Shown: positions 8,358 to 17,247 of the stretch, in pieces | Numbering within the stretch: position 1 is the first letter of the stretch | Layout: the number at the start of each line of letters is the position of its first letter | NCBI GenBank assembly: GCA_025360605.1 | Contig: JANYBV010000032.1 | Location: 1-59,170 of the forward strand | Reading direction: 5' to 3' | From: Alphaproteobacteria bacterium | GTDB taxonomy: Bacteria > Pseudomonadota > Alphaproteobacteria > Rickettsiales > SXRF01 | DNA: 59,170 bases | Program-made: the position numbers and the translations under genes | The notes under the pieces: model-generated | Seen by the model: the letters and a program-made list of their open reading frames with translations, nothing else | What the model was told of the DNA's origin: nothing | The model's database searches: none

Positions 8358-8435
8358 GCGTAATTATATTACGTCTTTGTAAACGTCCTGCGACTTATAA
8401 GGGGCTGCGAGTTCATCTCACAGCCCCCTTTTTTT
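8358..8435 (+). ncRNA. Probable small RNA with own promoter and terminator
   Basis: About 78 bases lie between a good promoter and a strong intrinsic terminator (GGGGCTGcGAG-ttcat-CTCaCAGCCCC then seven T residues), with no plausible reading frame. The 5' half is AT-rich and unstructured with TAATTATATTA; TGCGA occurs twice, once just before and once within the terminator stem. It ends 28 bases before the xthA start, so a terminated leader of xthA (attenuator) is the main alternative. No known family is recognised. Confidence 0.55.
8401..8435 (+). terminator. Intrinsic terminator of the small RNA
   Basis: GGGGCTG and CAGCCCC with inner GAG/CTC pairs, followed by TTTTTTT. Confidence 0.88.
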
Positions 8436-8462
8436 ATTCTCAATCTATGCTATGAACCCTCC

Positions 8463-9269
8463 ATGACACTACGCATTGCCACTTGGAATATCAATTCTGT
8501 CCGTATCCGCATTCCCCTGCTTAAGAAGTTGGTGGATGAAAAGCATCCTGACATCATCTGCTTGCAGGAAACCAAGGTCGAGGACCATAGTTTTCCCTTG
8601 GACGAGGTCAAAGCGCTTGGGTTTCCGCATGTGTATTTCATCGGCCAGAAAAGCTATAACGGCGTTGCCATTCTCTCTAAAGTCACATTGAGCGATATGC
8701 AGGCGATGTCGATTGCCGGATCGGAAGACAAGCGCCACATCGCCGCCACGCTACCGGATGGTACGCAACTGCATAATTTCTACATTCCCGCAGGTGGGGA
8801 TATTCCCGATCCGGCGCTCAATCCGGCGTATGATTTCAAGTTGCGTTTTGTCGAGCATCTCACCGCGTGGTCAAAAACGCAGAAAAAGAACGCAAAGCTG
8901 ATCATTGTAGGGGATTTCAACATTGCACCATTGCCGCACGATGTCTGGTCGCACAAGCAGTTACTGAACGTGGTTAGCCACACTCCGGCCGAGGTTGAGC
9001 GGCTGGATGCGCTGAAGGATGCATTATCATGGTGCGATGTCGGGCGGCATTTTGTCGATAAAGAAGAAAAATTATACAGCTGGTGGAGTTACCGCAACCG
9101 CGACTGGGAGAAATCCAACCGAGGACGGCGCCTCGATCACATCTGGGTCAGCCCGTCCATTGCTCCGGCTTTGAAAGCGTTCCACATCCACACCGATGCG
9201 CGCAATTGGAAAATTGGCGAGAGCGGCCCGTCCGACCATGTGCCGGTGATGATTGACATTGCCCTGTAA
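8463..9269 (+). CDS. xthA: Exodeoxyribonuclease III
   Basis: A 268-residue AP endonuclease and 3'-5' exonuclease of base excision repair. The exonuclease-endonuclease-phosphatase fold shows all catalytic blocks: IATWNINSVR, LQETK with the metal-binding Glu, IVGDFNIAP with the Asp-Asn pair, RRLDHIWVS and GPSDHVPVMI with the catalytic His. Length matches the family. It follows the small RNA closely and is followed 20 bases later by hisI, with which it may be cotranscribed. Confidence 0.95.
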   Translation: MTLRIATWNINSVRIRIPLLKKLVDEKHPDIICLQETKVEDHSFPLDEVKALGFPHVYFIGQKSYNGVAILSKVTLSDMQAMSIAGSEDKRHIAATLPDGTQLHNFYIPAGGDIPDPALNPAYDFKLRFVEHLTAWSKTQKKNAKLIIVGDFNIAPLPHDVWSHKQLLNVVSHTPAEVERLDALKDALSWCDVGRHFVDKEEKLYSWWSYRNRDWEKSNRGRRLDHIWVSPSIAPALKAFHIHTDARNWKIGESGPSDHVPVMIDIAL

Positions 9270-9289
9270 CTCACTTAAGCCTGATTTCC

Positions 9290-9634
9290 ATGACACAGAT
9301 GCCAGCCATTGCCGATGTATTAGCTAAAATAACCTTCAACGAGAGTGGGTTAGTGCCTGTTATCGCGCAGCACTACCAGACGCGCGAAGTGCTGATGATG
9401 GCGTGGATGAACGCAGCCGCGGTGGAACTGACGCTCACCACCCATCAGGTGCATTACTGGTCGCGTTCACGGGGCGCCATGTGGCGCAAGGGGGAAACAT
9501 CGGGGCATTTTCAAACTCTGAAGGAATTTCTGATTGATTGCGACGGCGATACTGTTTTGCTGATCGTCGATCAGATTGGCCCTGCCTGCCATACCGGTGA
9601 AAAAACCTGTTTTTTCAATAAAGTAGCAATCTAA
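9290..9634 (+). CDS. hisI: Phosphoribosyl-AMP cyclohydrolase
   Basis: A 114-residue enzyme opening the purine ring of PR-AMP in histidine synthesis. Only the HisI domain is present, without the HisE part seen in fused forms. Motifs: EVLMMAWMN, HYWSRSRGAMWRKGETSG, the metal-binding DCDGDT, and GPACHTGEKTCFF with the zinc cysteines. No other his genes lie in the window, so the pathway is dispersed. Confidence 0.95.
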   Translation: MTQMPAIADVLAKITFNESGLVPVIAQHYQTREVLMMAWMNAAAVELTLTTHQVHYWSRSRGAMWRKGETSGHFQTLKEFLIDCDGDTVLLIVDQIGPACHTGEKTCFFNKVAI

Positions 9635-9667
9635 TTACCTGTTTTTTAAACAAGAAAAAAGCTGGCT

Positions 9668-9685
9668 TTGTCATCAAATATTCAC
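9668..9685 (+). promoter_or_regulatory. Pho-box-like direct repeat before the 9744 gene
   Basis: TTGTCAT CAAA TATTCAC, a 7-4-7 repeat with 11-base period. A -10-like CAAAAT starts 14 bases later at 9700. Confidence 0.45.
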
Positions 9686-9743
9686 AGACACCCCACCCCC
9701 AAAATGGTAGACTAATCAGAATGTAAACGTGTGAGTATCCCTA

Positions 9744-11153
9744 ATGGCGTTTGTTCCACTTTTCGAAGAAGGCCAGACAGAAGGCCCCGCAGCGACCATA
9801 CTGGCAGACAATACACCTGCGCCTGTGGTATCGCCCCAGTCTCCGGAAGTGCCCGCCGAAGAAAGCGTCACCCTGTCCAAACCGCAAGAGCTGCTTGTTG
9901 ACGGCGTCACAGATGCCCAGTTGGAAAGTTATCTGGGTAGTGGTCTCATCAACATCAATGACCTGATTGATTTTGCCGACAAGGAAAATCGCGATATCCC
10001 TGCGGTAAGAAATTTTATCGCCAGCCGTGATGAAGGTGAAACCGTGTCCGAAGCCGGTGCGGAAGCGATTGCTACTACTGAGAAGGCTGCTGAAGAAAAA
10101 CAACAGGAACAAACCCAGTTGGATGCTGCTACTGCTGCGCAGGTCGAGCAGGAAAAAGAAGACACAGAGAAAAAGGAACAAGAGCAGAAAGTCGACGCCG
10201 AACTTGCCGATATCATCATGGATGAAGCGGCTGGCATGTCATTCCAGAGCCCCGAGAGTTTGCTGGGGGCTGATTTTAATCCCGCTGCTGAGGAAGAATT
10301 ATTTGACGGTGAGTTTGAAGAAGAATTAGCCAGCGAACTTGACGCTGACGGTTTGGATTTAGATGGCGACCCAGATGCTCTGGCGGCGCAGGGTAAAGGC
10401 CCGACACTTGGTCTTGATGGCGCTGAACCTGATGCCGCTGATATGGAATCGCCCAACGCGGAAATTGACGCAGAGCTGACTGCTGCTGCTTTAAAAGCAG
10501 GTGAAGAAAAAGACGGAACCGATGCCAATTTGGACAATCCCGACATCACCTCGCCGGAACTGGCAGCGGGTGAAGGCGAAGAAATAGACGTGATGCCCAT
10601 CGAAGAGCTGATGGCTAAAACGAAAGCTGAAACTATAGATGCTCCTGCGGTAGAAGGTCCTGCCTCAGGAACTCCTGTTGTCGACGATCCTGAGCAGGCC
10701 ATCAAGGCAGCAACTGCCATGAACAGTGTGTTGGGTGACGGAACTGAATATAATGCCCTCAAAACTGCCGTGGAATCCGCTCAAAGTCAGGACGCGACCA
10801 GCGGGCAGACGACCGATGTGAAGCAGGTCATCGATACAACCCCAACGATGTCACCTCCGGCAGTAACTCAAGAAGCGCAGCTTTCGCCTGACGAACCCGC
10901 CAAAGAAGAACCATCTGTGGCTCCTCCTGAAGCGAAGAAAGATCCTTTGCCTGTGAAAATGGCTCCGATGGAACCATGGGTAGCGGCGCTAGCCGATAAA
11001 TTTTCCGGACTGGGTGTGGACCCGTCAAAATTCGTGAATCTCGCCGCCACTAAAATCTCCGATTCAGACAAAGTGCCTCCAGAACTTGGCACCGGTATGG
11101 TGGTTAACGCAGGCCTGCCAAGCATGGGCGGTGGTCAGTCCCTCGCCGTTTAA
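9744..11153 (+). CDS. Large acidic Ala/Glu-rich orphan protein
   Basis: A 469-residue, strongly acidic protein with no signal peptide or membrane helix. Residues 105-150 are a Glu/Gln/Lys-rich coiled-coil-like stretch; residues 165-260 are Asp/Glu/Ala-rich and low complexity; the last 75 residues (from about PMEPWVAALADKFSG) look like a small folded domain. I do not recognise a family. Preceded by a Pho-box-like site like those of other orphan genes in this window. It ends five bases before the end of the convergent AsmA-like gene. Low-complexity acidic proteins of this kind may be intrinsically disordered scaffolds, but that is inference. Confidence 0.75.
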   Translation: MAFVPLFEEGQTEGPAATILADNTPAPVVSPQSPEVPAEESVTLSKPQELLVDGVTDAQLESYLGSGLININDLIDFADKENRDIPAVRNFIASRDEGETVSEAGAEAIATTEKAAEEKQQEQTQLDAATAAQVEQEKEDTEKKEQEQKVDAELADIIMDEAAGMSFQSPESLLGADFNPAAEEELFDGEFEEELASELDADGLDLDGDPDALAAQGKGPTLGLDGAEPDAADMESPNAEIDAELTAAALKAGEEKDGTDANLDNPDITSPELAAGEGEEIDVMPIEELMAKTKAETIDAPAVEGPASGTPVVDDPEQAIKAATAMNSVLGDGTEYNALKTAVESAQSQDATSGQTTDVKQVIDTTPTMSPPAVTQEAQLSPDEPAKEEPSVAPPEAKKDPLPVKMAPMEPWVAALADKFSGLGVDPSKFVNLAATKISDSDKVPPELGTGMVVNAGLPSMGGGQSLAV

Positions 11154-11158
11154 TATCC

Positions 11159-13171
11159 TTACCTGTTTCCGCCAAGCCCTTGCAGTAAACCCTTCAGGTT
11201 TTTAGTTGCGGCTTTAGGATCCTTCAACTGGTCTTTCAGGACTTCGCGGCTGTTTTTAAGCTGCTCTTTCAGTTTTTTCGGGTCTTGCAATGCATCCTGC
11301 ACCACCGCTTGCAGATCGGGGCGATAGCGTGGATGGTCAAGGCTTCCTTCGATAATCAACGGCACGGCAAGGCCCTGCTTCACGGTGGTTTGTCCGGTGG
11401 CATTCTGCGTGGTCTGTGTCAGCTTGGGGATAACGCGGTAATTAATGGTATAGGCAGGCAGGTCAGCCGACCCCTCGCCCGATACGTTCAGTTCTTTCAC
11501 CTGCACGTTTAAATCACGATTGCTGACGATGCCCTGTGCGATGGTGAAGCTTGCCCCCATGTTGGTAAATTCGGTGTTCTGATTGCTGGCGGCATTGTCA
11601 AACGAGCCGCTGACATTGTGCAGCATGTCCCCCATGTTGATACCTTTGAGATATCCTTTTCCAACTTTCACCTGCGCGTCACCCGAAAGCGTGGTTACAA
11701 GGGTTTTTACGGTGCGGCAATTGCCTTTGAGGTTTATCTGCATATCACCAAAGCCAGTCAGCGTATCGATGTTGGCGGCATCTTGAAGCAGTGGCTGGAG
11801 TTCAACGCCTTTGAGTATCACGCCGCTAGAAAAGGTGGCGGGTGTTTCTTGGGCGTTAATGCTGAGCGAGAGAGTGCCTGTGCCGTGATAAAGGGCGACA
11901 TTAGGAATATCAGCCGTCAGTATGCCCTGCTGAATCTTTGTGTTGAGCATCGTTTTATCGAATTTCAAATTGCGGAACAAAATTTTGTCTGCACGAATGA
12001 CCGACGTAAGGTTGAACATACTCAGCACCGAGTAGTCGATATTCTGGTCGTTCCAGCGTTCGTTCACCTGCGCCATGGCATCCTCAATCAGGAGATTTTC
12101 GAGGGAGCTTTGCTTGGCGGGTGCAGGCAGGAATGGATTAATGTCCAGCTCCTGTATAGCCAGTGTGATTTCGATATTGGGTTTTTGGTCGTTGAAGAAA
12201 CTTTTGATGCCACCCTTGGCGTTCAGTCCGTCCAGCTTGAAATCGATATTGGCGAGATTGAAATAGTTATCACTTGCACGCACATCGCTTTCTGATTCAA
12301 ACGCCAGTGGTGCGGGTGTAGGCAACGGTTTTCCGCTGGGGGCAATCCACTTGGCAAGTTCTTTGAGCGATTGTACCTTGCTGGTTTCTTTGCCGTTGAA
12401 CGATCCTTTTTCATAATTACCATCGAGAGTAAGACTGAAAAGATCAGATTTAACTGCCAGCGACACTTCCATTTTTTGTTCTTCCAGCAGCGATTGCAGT
12501 GTCCCCAGCCCGCCCTTGAAATCGATTTGTTTACCGTTCCACAGGGCGTTACCTTCGAGGCTGGCAGCAGACGCGCTGGACTGGATAACGACAGTGGTGT
12601 TGAGGTTTTTCAGTTCAAAATTCGGTTTGCAGCATCCTGCAGAATACTGGATGGTGCCGTTTTTAATTTCAAAATTATTGAGCATGATATTTCCCGGAAG
12701 TAATCCGGGATTGACAATTTTCGGGCGGTCAGGTGGTAAATTACTATTAGGTTTATCTTGCGATTCCTGTACGGATTTGCTGGCAAATGTCCAATTTTTA
12801 CGCCCGTCCTTAGTGACCTGCATATGAATGAGCGGGTCTTGCAGGATAAAATTCCTGATTACGATATTTTTATTCAGCAGCGGCATCAACGCTACTTCAA
12901 TTTTCAGCGCACCGAGTGTGGCGAATGGTTTTGCATCATCAAAACCGGCGGGATTCGACAGCGTTACTTTTTCAACGGAGATACTGGCGGTAGGAAAAAA
13001 ATGGATAGATAGCGTGCCATCAATGGTCATCACGCGTCCGGTAGCGGCTTCCACTTTAGATTTAATCTGGTTTTTATAGGTGTCGACGGAGATGAAAAGT
13101 GGTGCGACCAGCGCGAAAAAAATGGCAACGAGCATCAGGCCAAGTGTTCCGAATACAATCTTTTTAATCAT
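11159..13171 (-). CDS. AsmA family protein
   Basis: A 670-residue inner-membrane-anchored periplasmic protein of the AsmA/TamB-like group, thought to take part in phospholipid transport and outer-membrane assembly. One N-terminal helix (residues 1-25) is followed by the typical AsmA opening VDTYKNQIKSKVEAATGRVMTIDGTL and a long beta-rich body; the AsmA_2-like part GFGDMQINLKGNCRTVKTLVTTLSG lies near residue 515-540, and a Lys/Leu-rich helix ends the protein. The ATG at 13171 with GGAAAG upstream is preferred to a start 33 codons earlier inside aroC. It starts two bases after the aroC stop, so the two form an operon. Confidence 0.9.
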   Translation of the reverse strand: MIKKIVFGTLGLMLVAIFFALVAPLFISVDTYKNQIKSKVEAATGRVMTIDGTLSIHFFPTASISVEKVTLSNPAGFDDAKPFATLGALKIEVALMPLLNKNIVIRNFILQDPLIHMQVTKDGRKNWTFASKSVQESQDKPNSNLPPDRPKIVNPGLLPGNIMLNNFEIKNGTIQYSAGCCKPNFELKNLNTTVVIQSSASAASLEGNALWNGKQIDFKGGLGTLQSLLEEQKMEVSLAVKSDLFSLTLDGNYEKGSFNGKETSKVQSLKELAKWIAPSGKPLPTPAPLAFESESDVRASDNYFNLANIDFKLDGLNAKGGIKSFFNDQKPNIEITLAIQELDINPFLPAPAKQSSLENLLIEDAMAQVNERWNDQNIDYSVLSMFNLTSVIRADKILFRNLKFDKTMLNTKIQQGILTADIPNVALYHGTGTLSLSINAQETPATFSSGVILKGVELQPLLQDAANIDTLTGFGDMQINLKGNCRTVKTLVTTLSGDAQVKVGKGYLKGINMGDMLHNVSGSFDNAASNQNTEFTNMGASFTIAQGIVSNRDLNVQVKELNVSGEGSADLPAYTINYRVIPKLTQTTQNATGQTTVKQGLAVPLIIEGSLDHPRYRPDLQAVVQDALQDPKKLKEQLKNSREVLKDQLKDPKAATKNLKGLLQGLGGNR

Positions 13172-13173
13172 AC

Positions 13174-14247
13174 TTACTTTCCTTGTTGGGCGCGGTGTAG
13201 CAATAGGTGGTCGGCGAGTACGCAGGCCATCATGGCCTCGCCCACCGGTACGGCGCGAATACCAACGCAAGGATCATGCCGTCCTTTGGTCATGATGGTG
13301 GTGTTGTGGTGATGGATATCGACCGTTTCAACAGGGGTGAGAATCGAACTGGTGGGTTTCACCGCGAAGCGTGCCACAATCGGCTGTCCGGTGGAGATGC
13401 CACCGAGGATTCCGCCGGCGTGGTTGGACATGAATTCCACTTTTTTTCCTTTGGCGCGCATACGGTCGGCGTTTTCAATGCCGCTCAACGCAGCCGATGC
13501 AAATCCGTCACCAATCTCTACGCCTTTCACGGCATTGATGCCCATGAGTGCGCTGGCGAGGTCGGCATCCAGTTTTTTATAAATCGGTGCGCCCCATCCG
13601 GCGGGAACGCCTTCTGCAATTACTTCAATAACAGCGCCTACGGACGAACCCTCTTTGCGGACAGCATCGAGCTGTTCTTCCCAGCGTGCGGCGGTTTCTT
13701 TATCGGGGCACCAGAACGGGTTTTTAGTGATTTCTTTCCAGTTCCAGTCGTCGGCATCGACCATGTCGTCGCCCATCTGGATCATAGCGGCGCGAATGAT
13801 AATACCTTTGCCAAGTATTTTGCGTGCAATAGCGCCTGCGGCCACGCGCATGGCGGTTTCACGGGCAGACGAGCGCCCGCCGCCACGGTAATCACGGATG
13901 CCGTATTTTTCCATGTAGGTGTAATCGGCATGGCCAGGGCGGAATTTGTCTTTGATATCGCCGTAATCCTTGGATTTCTGGTCTTCATTATAGATGATCA
14001 GGCTGATCGGGGTTCCGGTGGTTTTGCCTTCAAATACTCCCGAAAGGATCTTTACCGTGTCGGTTTCCTTGCGCTGGGTGGTATAGCGCGACTGTGCGGG
14101 TTTGCGTTTATCTAGCCATGGCTGGATATCCGCTTCGCTCAACGGGATATTGGAGGGTACGCCGTCTACGACGCAACCGATGGCTTCGCCGTGGCTTTCG
14201 CCCCAGCTGGTAAAGCGGAACAGATGTCCGAAGGTATTGAAACTCAT
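13174..14247 (-). CDS. aroC: Chorismate synthase
   Basis: A 357-residue FMN-dependent enzyme converting EPSP to chorismate, the last shikimate step. Family signatures are clear: [13 protein letters not shown] with the flavin-site His, [47 protein letters not shown], and the C-terminal [24 protein letters not shown]. Length matches the family. First gene of a two-gene unit with the AsmA-like protein. Confidence 0.97.
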   Translation of the reverse strand: MSFNTFGHLFRFTSWGESHGEAIGCVVDGVPSNIPLSEADIQPWLDKRKPAQSRYTTQRKETDTVKILSGVFEGKTTGTPISLIIYNEDQKSKDYGDIKDKFRPGHADYTYMEKYGIRDYRGGGRSSARETAMRVAAGAIARKILGKGIIIRAAMIQMGDDMVDADDWNWKEITKNPFWCPDKETAARWEEQLDAVRKEGSSVGAVIEVIAEGVPAGWGAPIYKKLDADLASALMGINAVKGVEIGDGFASAALSGIENADRMRAKGKKVEFMSNHAGGILGGISTGQPIVARFAVKPTSSILTPVETVDIHHHNTTIMTKGRHDPCVGIRAVPVGEAMMACVLADHLLLHRAQQGK

Positions 14248-14595
14248 GAGGCTAATTCGCTTGGTTGGGCTTTTGAGGACAGTGCAGCATTATTAACCAA
14301 GAATAGTATTAAATACAACGAGAATACAAAGCGGGAGATTGCGTTAAACCATTGCTTTTTAATCAGGCAGTGAACGTGGCGCATCTTGTCATTTTTGGGG
14401 CTAAATGACCTGATATGTCCTGCTTCCGGCTGCTACCTATCCTATTTCAATGATAAATAATCAATATAATACAATGTGTTGAAATTATGACAACGCTGTC
14501 ATAATTCATTTTGTAACGTTGCGTGAATGTTCACACTCAAAGACCCTGTTTTTAGGTATTATGGAACTATAGATTAGTAATACATGGAGAGTTTT
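14248..14595. other. Intergenic region between aroC and the 14596 gene
   Basis: No coding potential is seen. The region separates divergent genes and holds a perfect 10-base inverted repeat at 14483-14506; upstream promoters for both directions are expected here but none is sharp. GGTATTATGG near 14555 could be a -10 for the plus-strand gene. Confidence 0.5.
14483..14506. promoter_or_regulatory. Perfect inverted repeat, likely operator
   Basis: AATTATGACA and TGTCATAATT separated by ACGC. The half-site TGTCAT is that of the Pho-box-like repeats elsewhere in the window, here in inverted order. It lies about 90 bases before the 14596 start. A short hairpin in RNA is the alternative, but no T tract makes a terminator unlikely. 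Confidence 0.45.
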
Positions 14596-15024
14596 ATGGG
14601 TATCTTAGGGAATGTAGAAAATGGATGGTTTGCCCAGCTTTGCCACGGTTGCGAAGACCTTTCTTCCGGTGTGATCAATTTATTCAGCCCAGGTTCAGGT
14701 GAAAAATTTTACGGTACCATGAAAGATGTCGCTGACCAGCGCGTTGGCAAAATCAATCAGCAGGCATATGACGAAGCGAAAAAGAATGGCGCTACTGATG
14801 CAGAAGCGTATGCAAAGGCAAGTGCTGCTATGGACGGTCTGGCTAATCCGGAAAGCATGAAAGACTTTGGTAAATTGTTTGGCACCGGCCGCAGCGTGGC
14901 CGATGGCACCATGGCTAAATACGCTGGTCAGGGTAAAGAATTTGACCTTGGCGCTCTGACACCAGTACTGATTGGTGTAGGTGTCCTTGGTGGTGGTTTC
15001 CTGCTCGCTGATAAAATCTTCTAG
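14596..15024 (+). CDS. Small orphan protein with C-terminal glycine-rich helix
   Basis: A 142-residue protein: an amphipathic, Asp/Lys/Ala-rich body and a C-terminal hydrophobic segment LTPVLIGVGVLGGGFLLA that would span or dip into a membrane. No signal peptide. GGAGAG four bases before the ATG at 14596 makes this start better than the ATG at 14584. I know no family. It resembles, in having a Gly-rich hydrophobic segment after a charged region, the orphans at 18928, 27922 and 29044. Convergent with the 15030 gene, five bases apart. Confidence 0.75.
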   Translation: MGILGNVENGWFAQLCHGCEDLSSGVINLFSPGSGEKFYGTMKDVADQRVGKINQQAYDEAKKNGATDAEAYAKASAAMDGLANPESMKDFGKLFGTGRSVADGTMAKYAGQGKEFDLGALTPVLIGVGVLGGGFLLADKIF

Positions 15025-15029
15025 TATTT

Positions 15030-16304
15030 CTAGCTTCGGCGGCGTACGCCTTCATGTGAAGCTACCAGCGCCTCAAGGTGCGTTTCTTCCTGACCTTTCC
15101 CTCCGTTTTCAATAATTTCTTTCAGATATTGCACTACCTTTCCCTCACTTTCGGCTGGCAACGCATTCTCGTCATAATGCCCATGGGTATAGGCTGCATG
15201 GATATAGGGCGGCACTTCTTCTGCCTTAGCGGGCAGAATGGGCTCCGGTGCAGGTGTGTCCACATTAGTTTCCAGACTTTTGGCACGTGCATGTTGTTTT
15301 TCGAGCTGCTCTTGCAGTTTGGCAAGTTTGTGCCCGATGTTACGGCGCTTGCGTATCAGGTCAACGCCGAAGCATAGCCCTGCCACGCCTCCGATGATAA
15401 GCACGTTAGGATCACCCATTAGCAGGGCTTTGGTACCCAGAATCAGCCCTGTGGCTCGCAGCGCTTTCACCGCGACGGAAGTTTTTTCGCTTTGCAGGTC
15501 GCCGCCCAGCAATTCAAAGATAAAATGCTTGAAATCAACGCCACCCTGCGCCTGCGTATAGGCATCACGCACGGGGTCATACAACACACCATAAATGCTG
15601 CCGTCGTTATTCATTTCCACATGCACGACCACTTCTTTAAACAGGCGTGGGTCGCCGTGTGGGTGTGGCGTGTTAAATTCCTGTTCTTTGCGGTAGCGGC
15701 TTGGCTTGTGGCGTTCTTTCGGGCGCAGGTTACCATGCAACCCCATCAGCGATACAAATGGCAACACCCCTTCCCGTGATTTCCACCAGCCTTCGGCATC
15801 GGTTTCTTTTGTATAGGCATCGATGATTTTCTGGCTGTCTTCATGGATCTGGCGGCGTTCATCGGGGTCGGTAATTTCGCGGTCGAAATAAAATTTGGAG
15901 ATAACGCTGAGCTTGCCTGCCTGATTTTTATCGATGTTACTGCGAATTTGTGGCGCATCACTGCCTTCCGGAATTTCCGCTACAAAATGCGTGCCGGTAG
16001 ATTTGAATAATTCATTTAATAATTTGGTGGCGTTTAATGCGGTGTCTTTGCTTTGTAAGCGGATGATGATGGTTTTTTCATCCGGATGGAATGCCTTGCT
16101 GGTGTCGTTGCCAGTCAGGAGATCAGTGGCGGGTTTGTTAGAAAACTGTTCTACCGAAATACATCCTGAAGTCAGTTCTTTGCACACGGCATGAAGTTCG
16201 CTCCAGAAGGTCTGGTCGCCGTGATAACGTTCTGCATTGGCTTCAAGAAGAAGGAAGAGATTTTTATCCGGTGTATTCACCAGATGTTTTTTTCTACGGA
16301 ACAT
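15030..16304 (-). CDS. Hypothetical protein with a central membrane hairpin
   Basis: A 424-residue protein. About 270 soluble residues with mixed alpha/beta pattern are followed by a hydrophobic pair near residues 280-310 (TGLILGTKALLMG and VLIIGGVAGLCFG), then RKRRN and a Gln/Glu/Lys-rich coiled coil, and a charged tail. Tail-anchored in a membrane with most of the protein cytoplasmic is a fair reading. The ATG at 16304 (MFRRKKH) is chosen over one five codons upstream. No family recognised. Confidence 0.72.
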   Translation of the reverse strand: MFRRKKHLVNTPDKNLFLLLEANAERYHGDQTFWSELHAVCKELTSGCISVEQFSNKPATDLLTGNDTSKAFHPDEKTIIIRLQSKDTALNATKLLNELFKSTGTHFVAEIPEGSDAPQIRSNIDKNQAGKLSVISKFYFDREITDPDERRQIHEDSQKIIDAYTKETDAEGWWKSREGVLPFVSLMGLHGNLRPKERHKPSRYRKEQEFNTPHPHGDPRLFKEVVVHVEMNNDGSIYGVLYDPVRDAYTQAQGGVDFKHFIFELLGGDLQSEKTSVAVKALRATGLILGTKALLMGDPNVLIIGGVAGLCFGVDLIRKRRNIGHKLAKLQEQLEKQHARAKSLETNVDTPAPEPILPAKAEEVPPYIHAAYTHGHYDENALPAESEGKVVQYLKEIIENGGKGQEETHLEALVASHEGVRRRS

Positions 16305-16371
16305 GTACGGCTGCCTCAAAATTTTGGTTAAAGTATATTAACTAAAATTCGAGATCAAGCGGTAAAAATCG

Positions 16372-17163
16372 TTAAACAGTGCTAATGTCTGGGGCGTCGA
16401 CACTTTTCATGCCAACGACATGATAACCGGAATCCACATGCAGGATTTCACCGGTTGTTCCCTGTCCCAGTGATGACAATAAATAGAGGCCCGCGCCGCC
16501 CACATCTTCAATGGTGGTGTTGCGTTTCAGCGGGGAGTTATATTCATTCCATTTCAGAATGTAACGGAAATCGCCGATGCCGGAGGCCGCAAGGGTTTTG
16601 ACAGGGCCCGCCGAGATGGCGTTCACGCGGATATTCTTGCTACCGAGGTCAACCGCAAGGTAGCGTACACTGGCTTCCAGCGCCGCTTTTGCTACGCCCA
16701 TGACGTTATAATGCGGAACCACCCGCTCAGCACCCAGATAGCTCAGTGACAGCATGCTGCCGCCGTTAGGCATTAGCTCGCTGGCGCGGCGTGCCAGTGC
16801 GGTGAAGGAGTAGCAGGAGATGTTCATAGTAAGCAGGAAATTGTCGAGCGTGGTGTTGACATATTGTCCTTTAAGTTCGTTCTTGTCGGAATAAGCAATC
16901 GCATGAACCAGAAAATCAATGGTCTGCCATTTGCTTTTTAGCTGGGCGAACACTTTGTCCATGCTGTCGATGTCGGACACGTCGCAAGGTATCACTGTAT
17001 CGGAATTCAGGCTGGCTGCCAGCGGACGTACGCGCTTTTCAAGCGCTTCACCCTGATAGGTGAAAGCGATTTCAGCGCCTTGTGCGGAGAGATATTGGGC
17101 AATACCCCATGCGAGGGATTTATCATTGGCAACGCCCATGACAAGGCCACGTTTCCCAGCCAT
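16372..17163 (-). CDS. fabI: Enoyl-[acyl-carrier-protein] reductase FabI
   Basis: An NADH-dependent short-chain dehydrogenase-like reductase completing each fatty-acid elongation cycle. MAGKRGLVMGVANDKSLAWGIA is the classical FabI N-terminus; the catalytic Tyr and Lys fall in the SYLGAERVVPHYNVMGVAKAAL segment (Y-x6-K pattern), and PVKTLAASGIGDF follows. From ATG 17163 it has 263 residues, the usual length, with GAGGG as Shine-Dalgarno. In-frame starts at 17223 and 17235 would add 20-24 residues. The Shine-Dalgarno lies in a perfect hairpin (17171-17190), which could tune expression if the short start is right. Confidence 0.93.
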   Translation of the reverse strand: MAGKRGLVMGVANDKSLAWGIAQYLSAQGAEIAFTYQGEALEKRVRPLAASLNSDTVIPCDVSDIDSMDKVFAQLKSKWQTIDFLVHAIAYSDKNELKGQYVNTTLDNFLLTMNISCYSFTALARRASELMPNGGSMLSLSYLGAERVVPHYNVMGVAKAALEASVRYLAVDLGSKNIRVNAISAGPVKTLAASGIGDFRYILKWNEYNSPLKRNTTIEDVGGAGLYLLSSLGQGTTGEILHVDSGYHVVGMKSVDAPDISTV

Positions 17164-17170
17164 GAGATTA

Positions 17171-17190
17171 CCCTCGGGTATTCCCGAGGG
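17171..17190 (-). promoter_or_regulatory. Perfect hairpin over the fabI ribosome-binding site
   Basis: CCCTCGGG and CCCGAGGG with a four-base loop; on the minus strand the 3' arm contains the GAGGG used by the ATG at 17163. No T tract, so not a terminator. If translation starts upstream it is simply coding sequence. Confidence 0.45.
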
Positions 17191-17247
17191 CGCACTCGTT
17201 TCCTTTAAGCTTTCCTTGATCATTACAACAGACAACTTCGGTACAAA

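Noticed and set aside
10154-10762. Ser/Ala-rich minus-strand frame opposite the 9744 gene
   Set aside because: Shadow frame produced by the low-complexity acidic gene on the plus strand.
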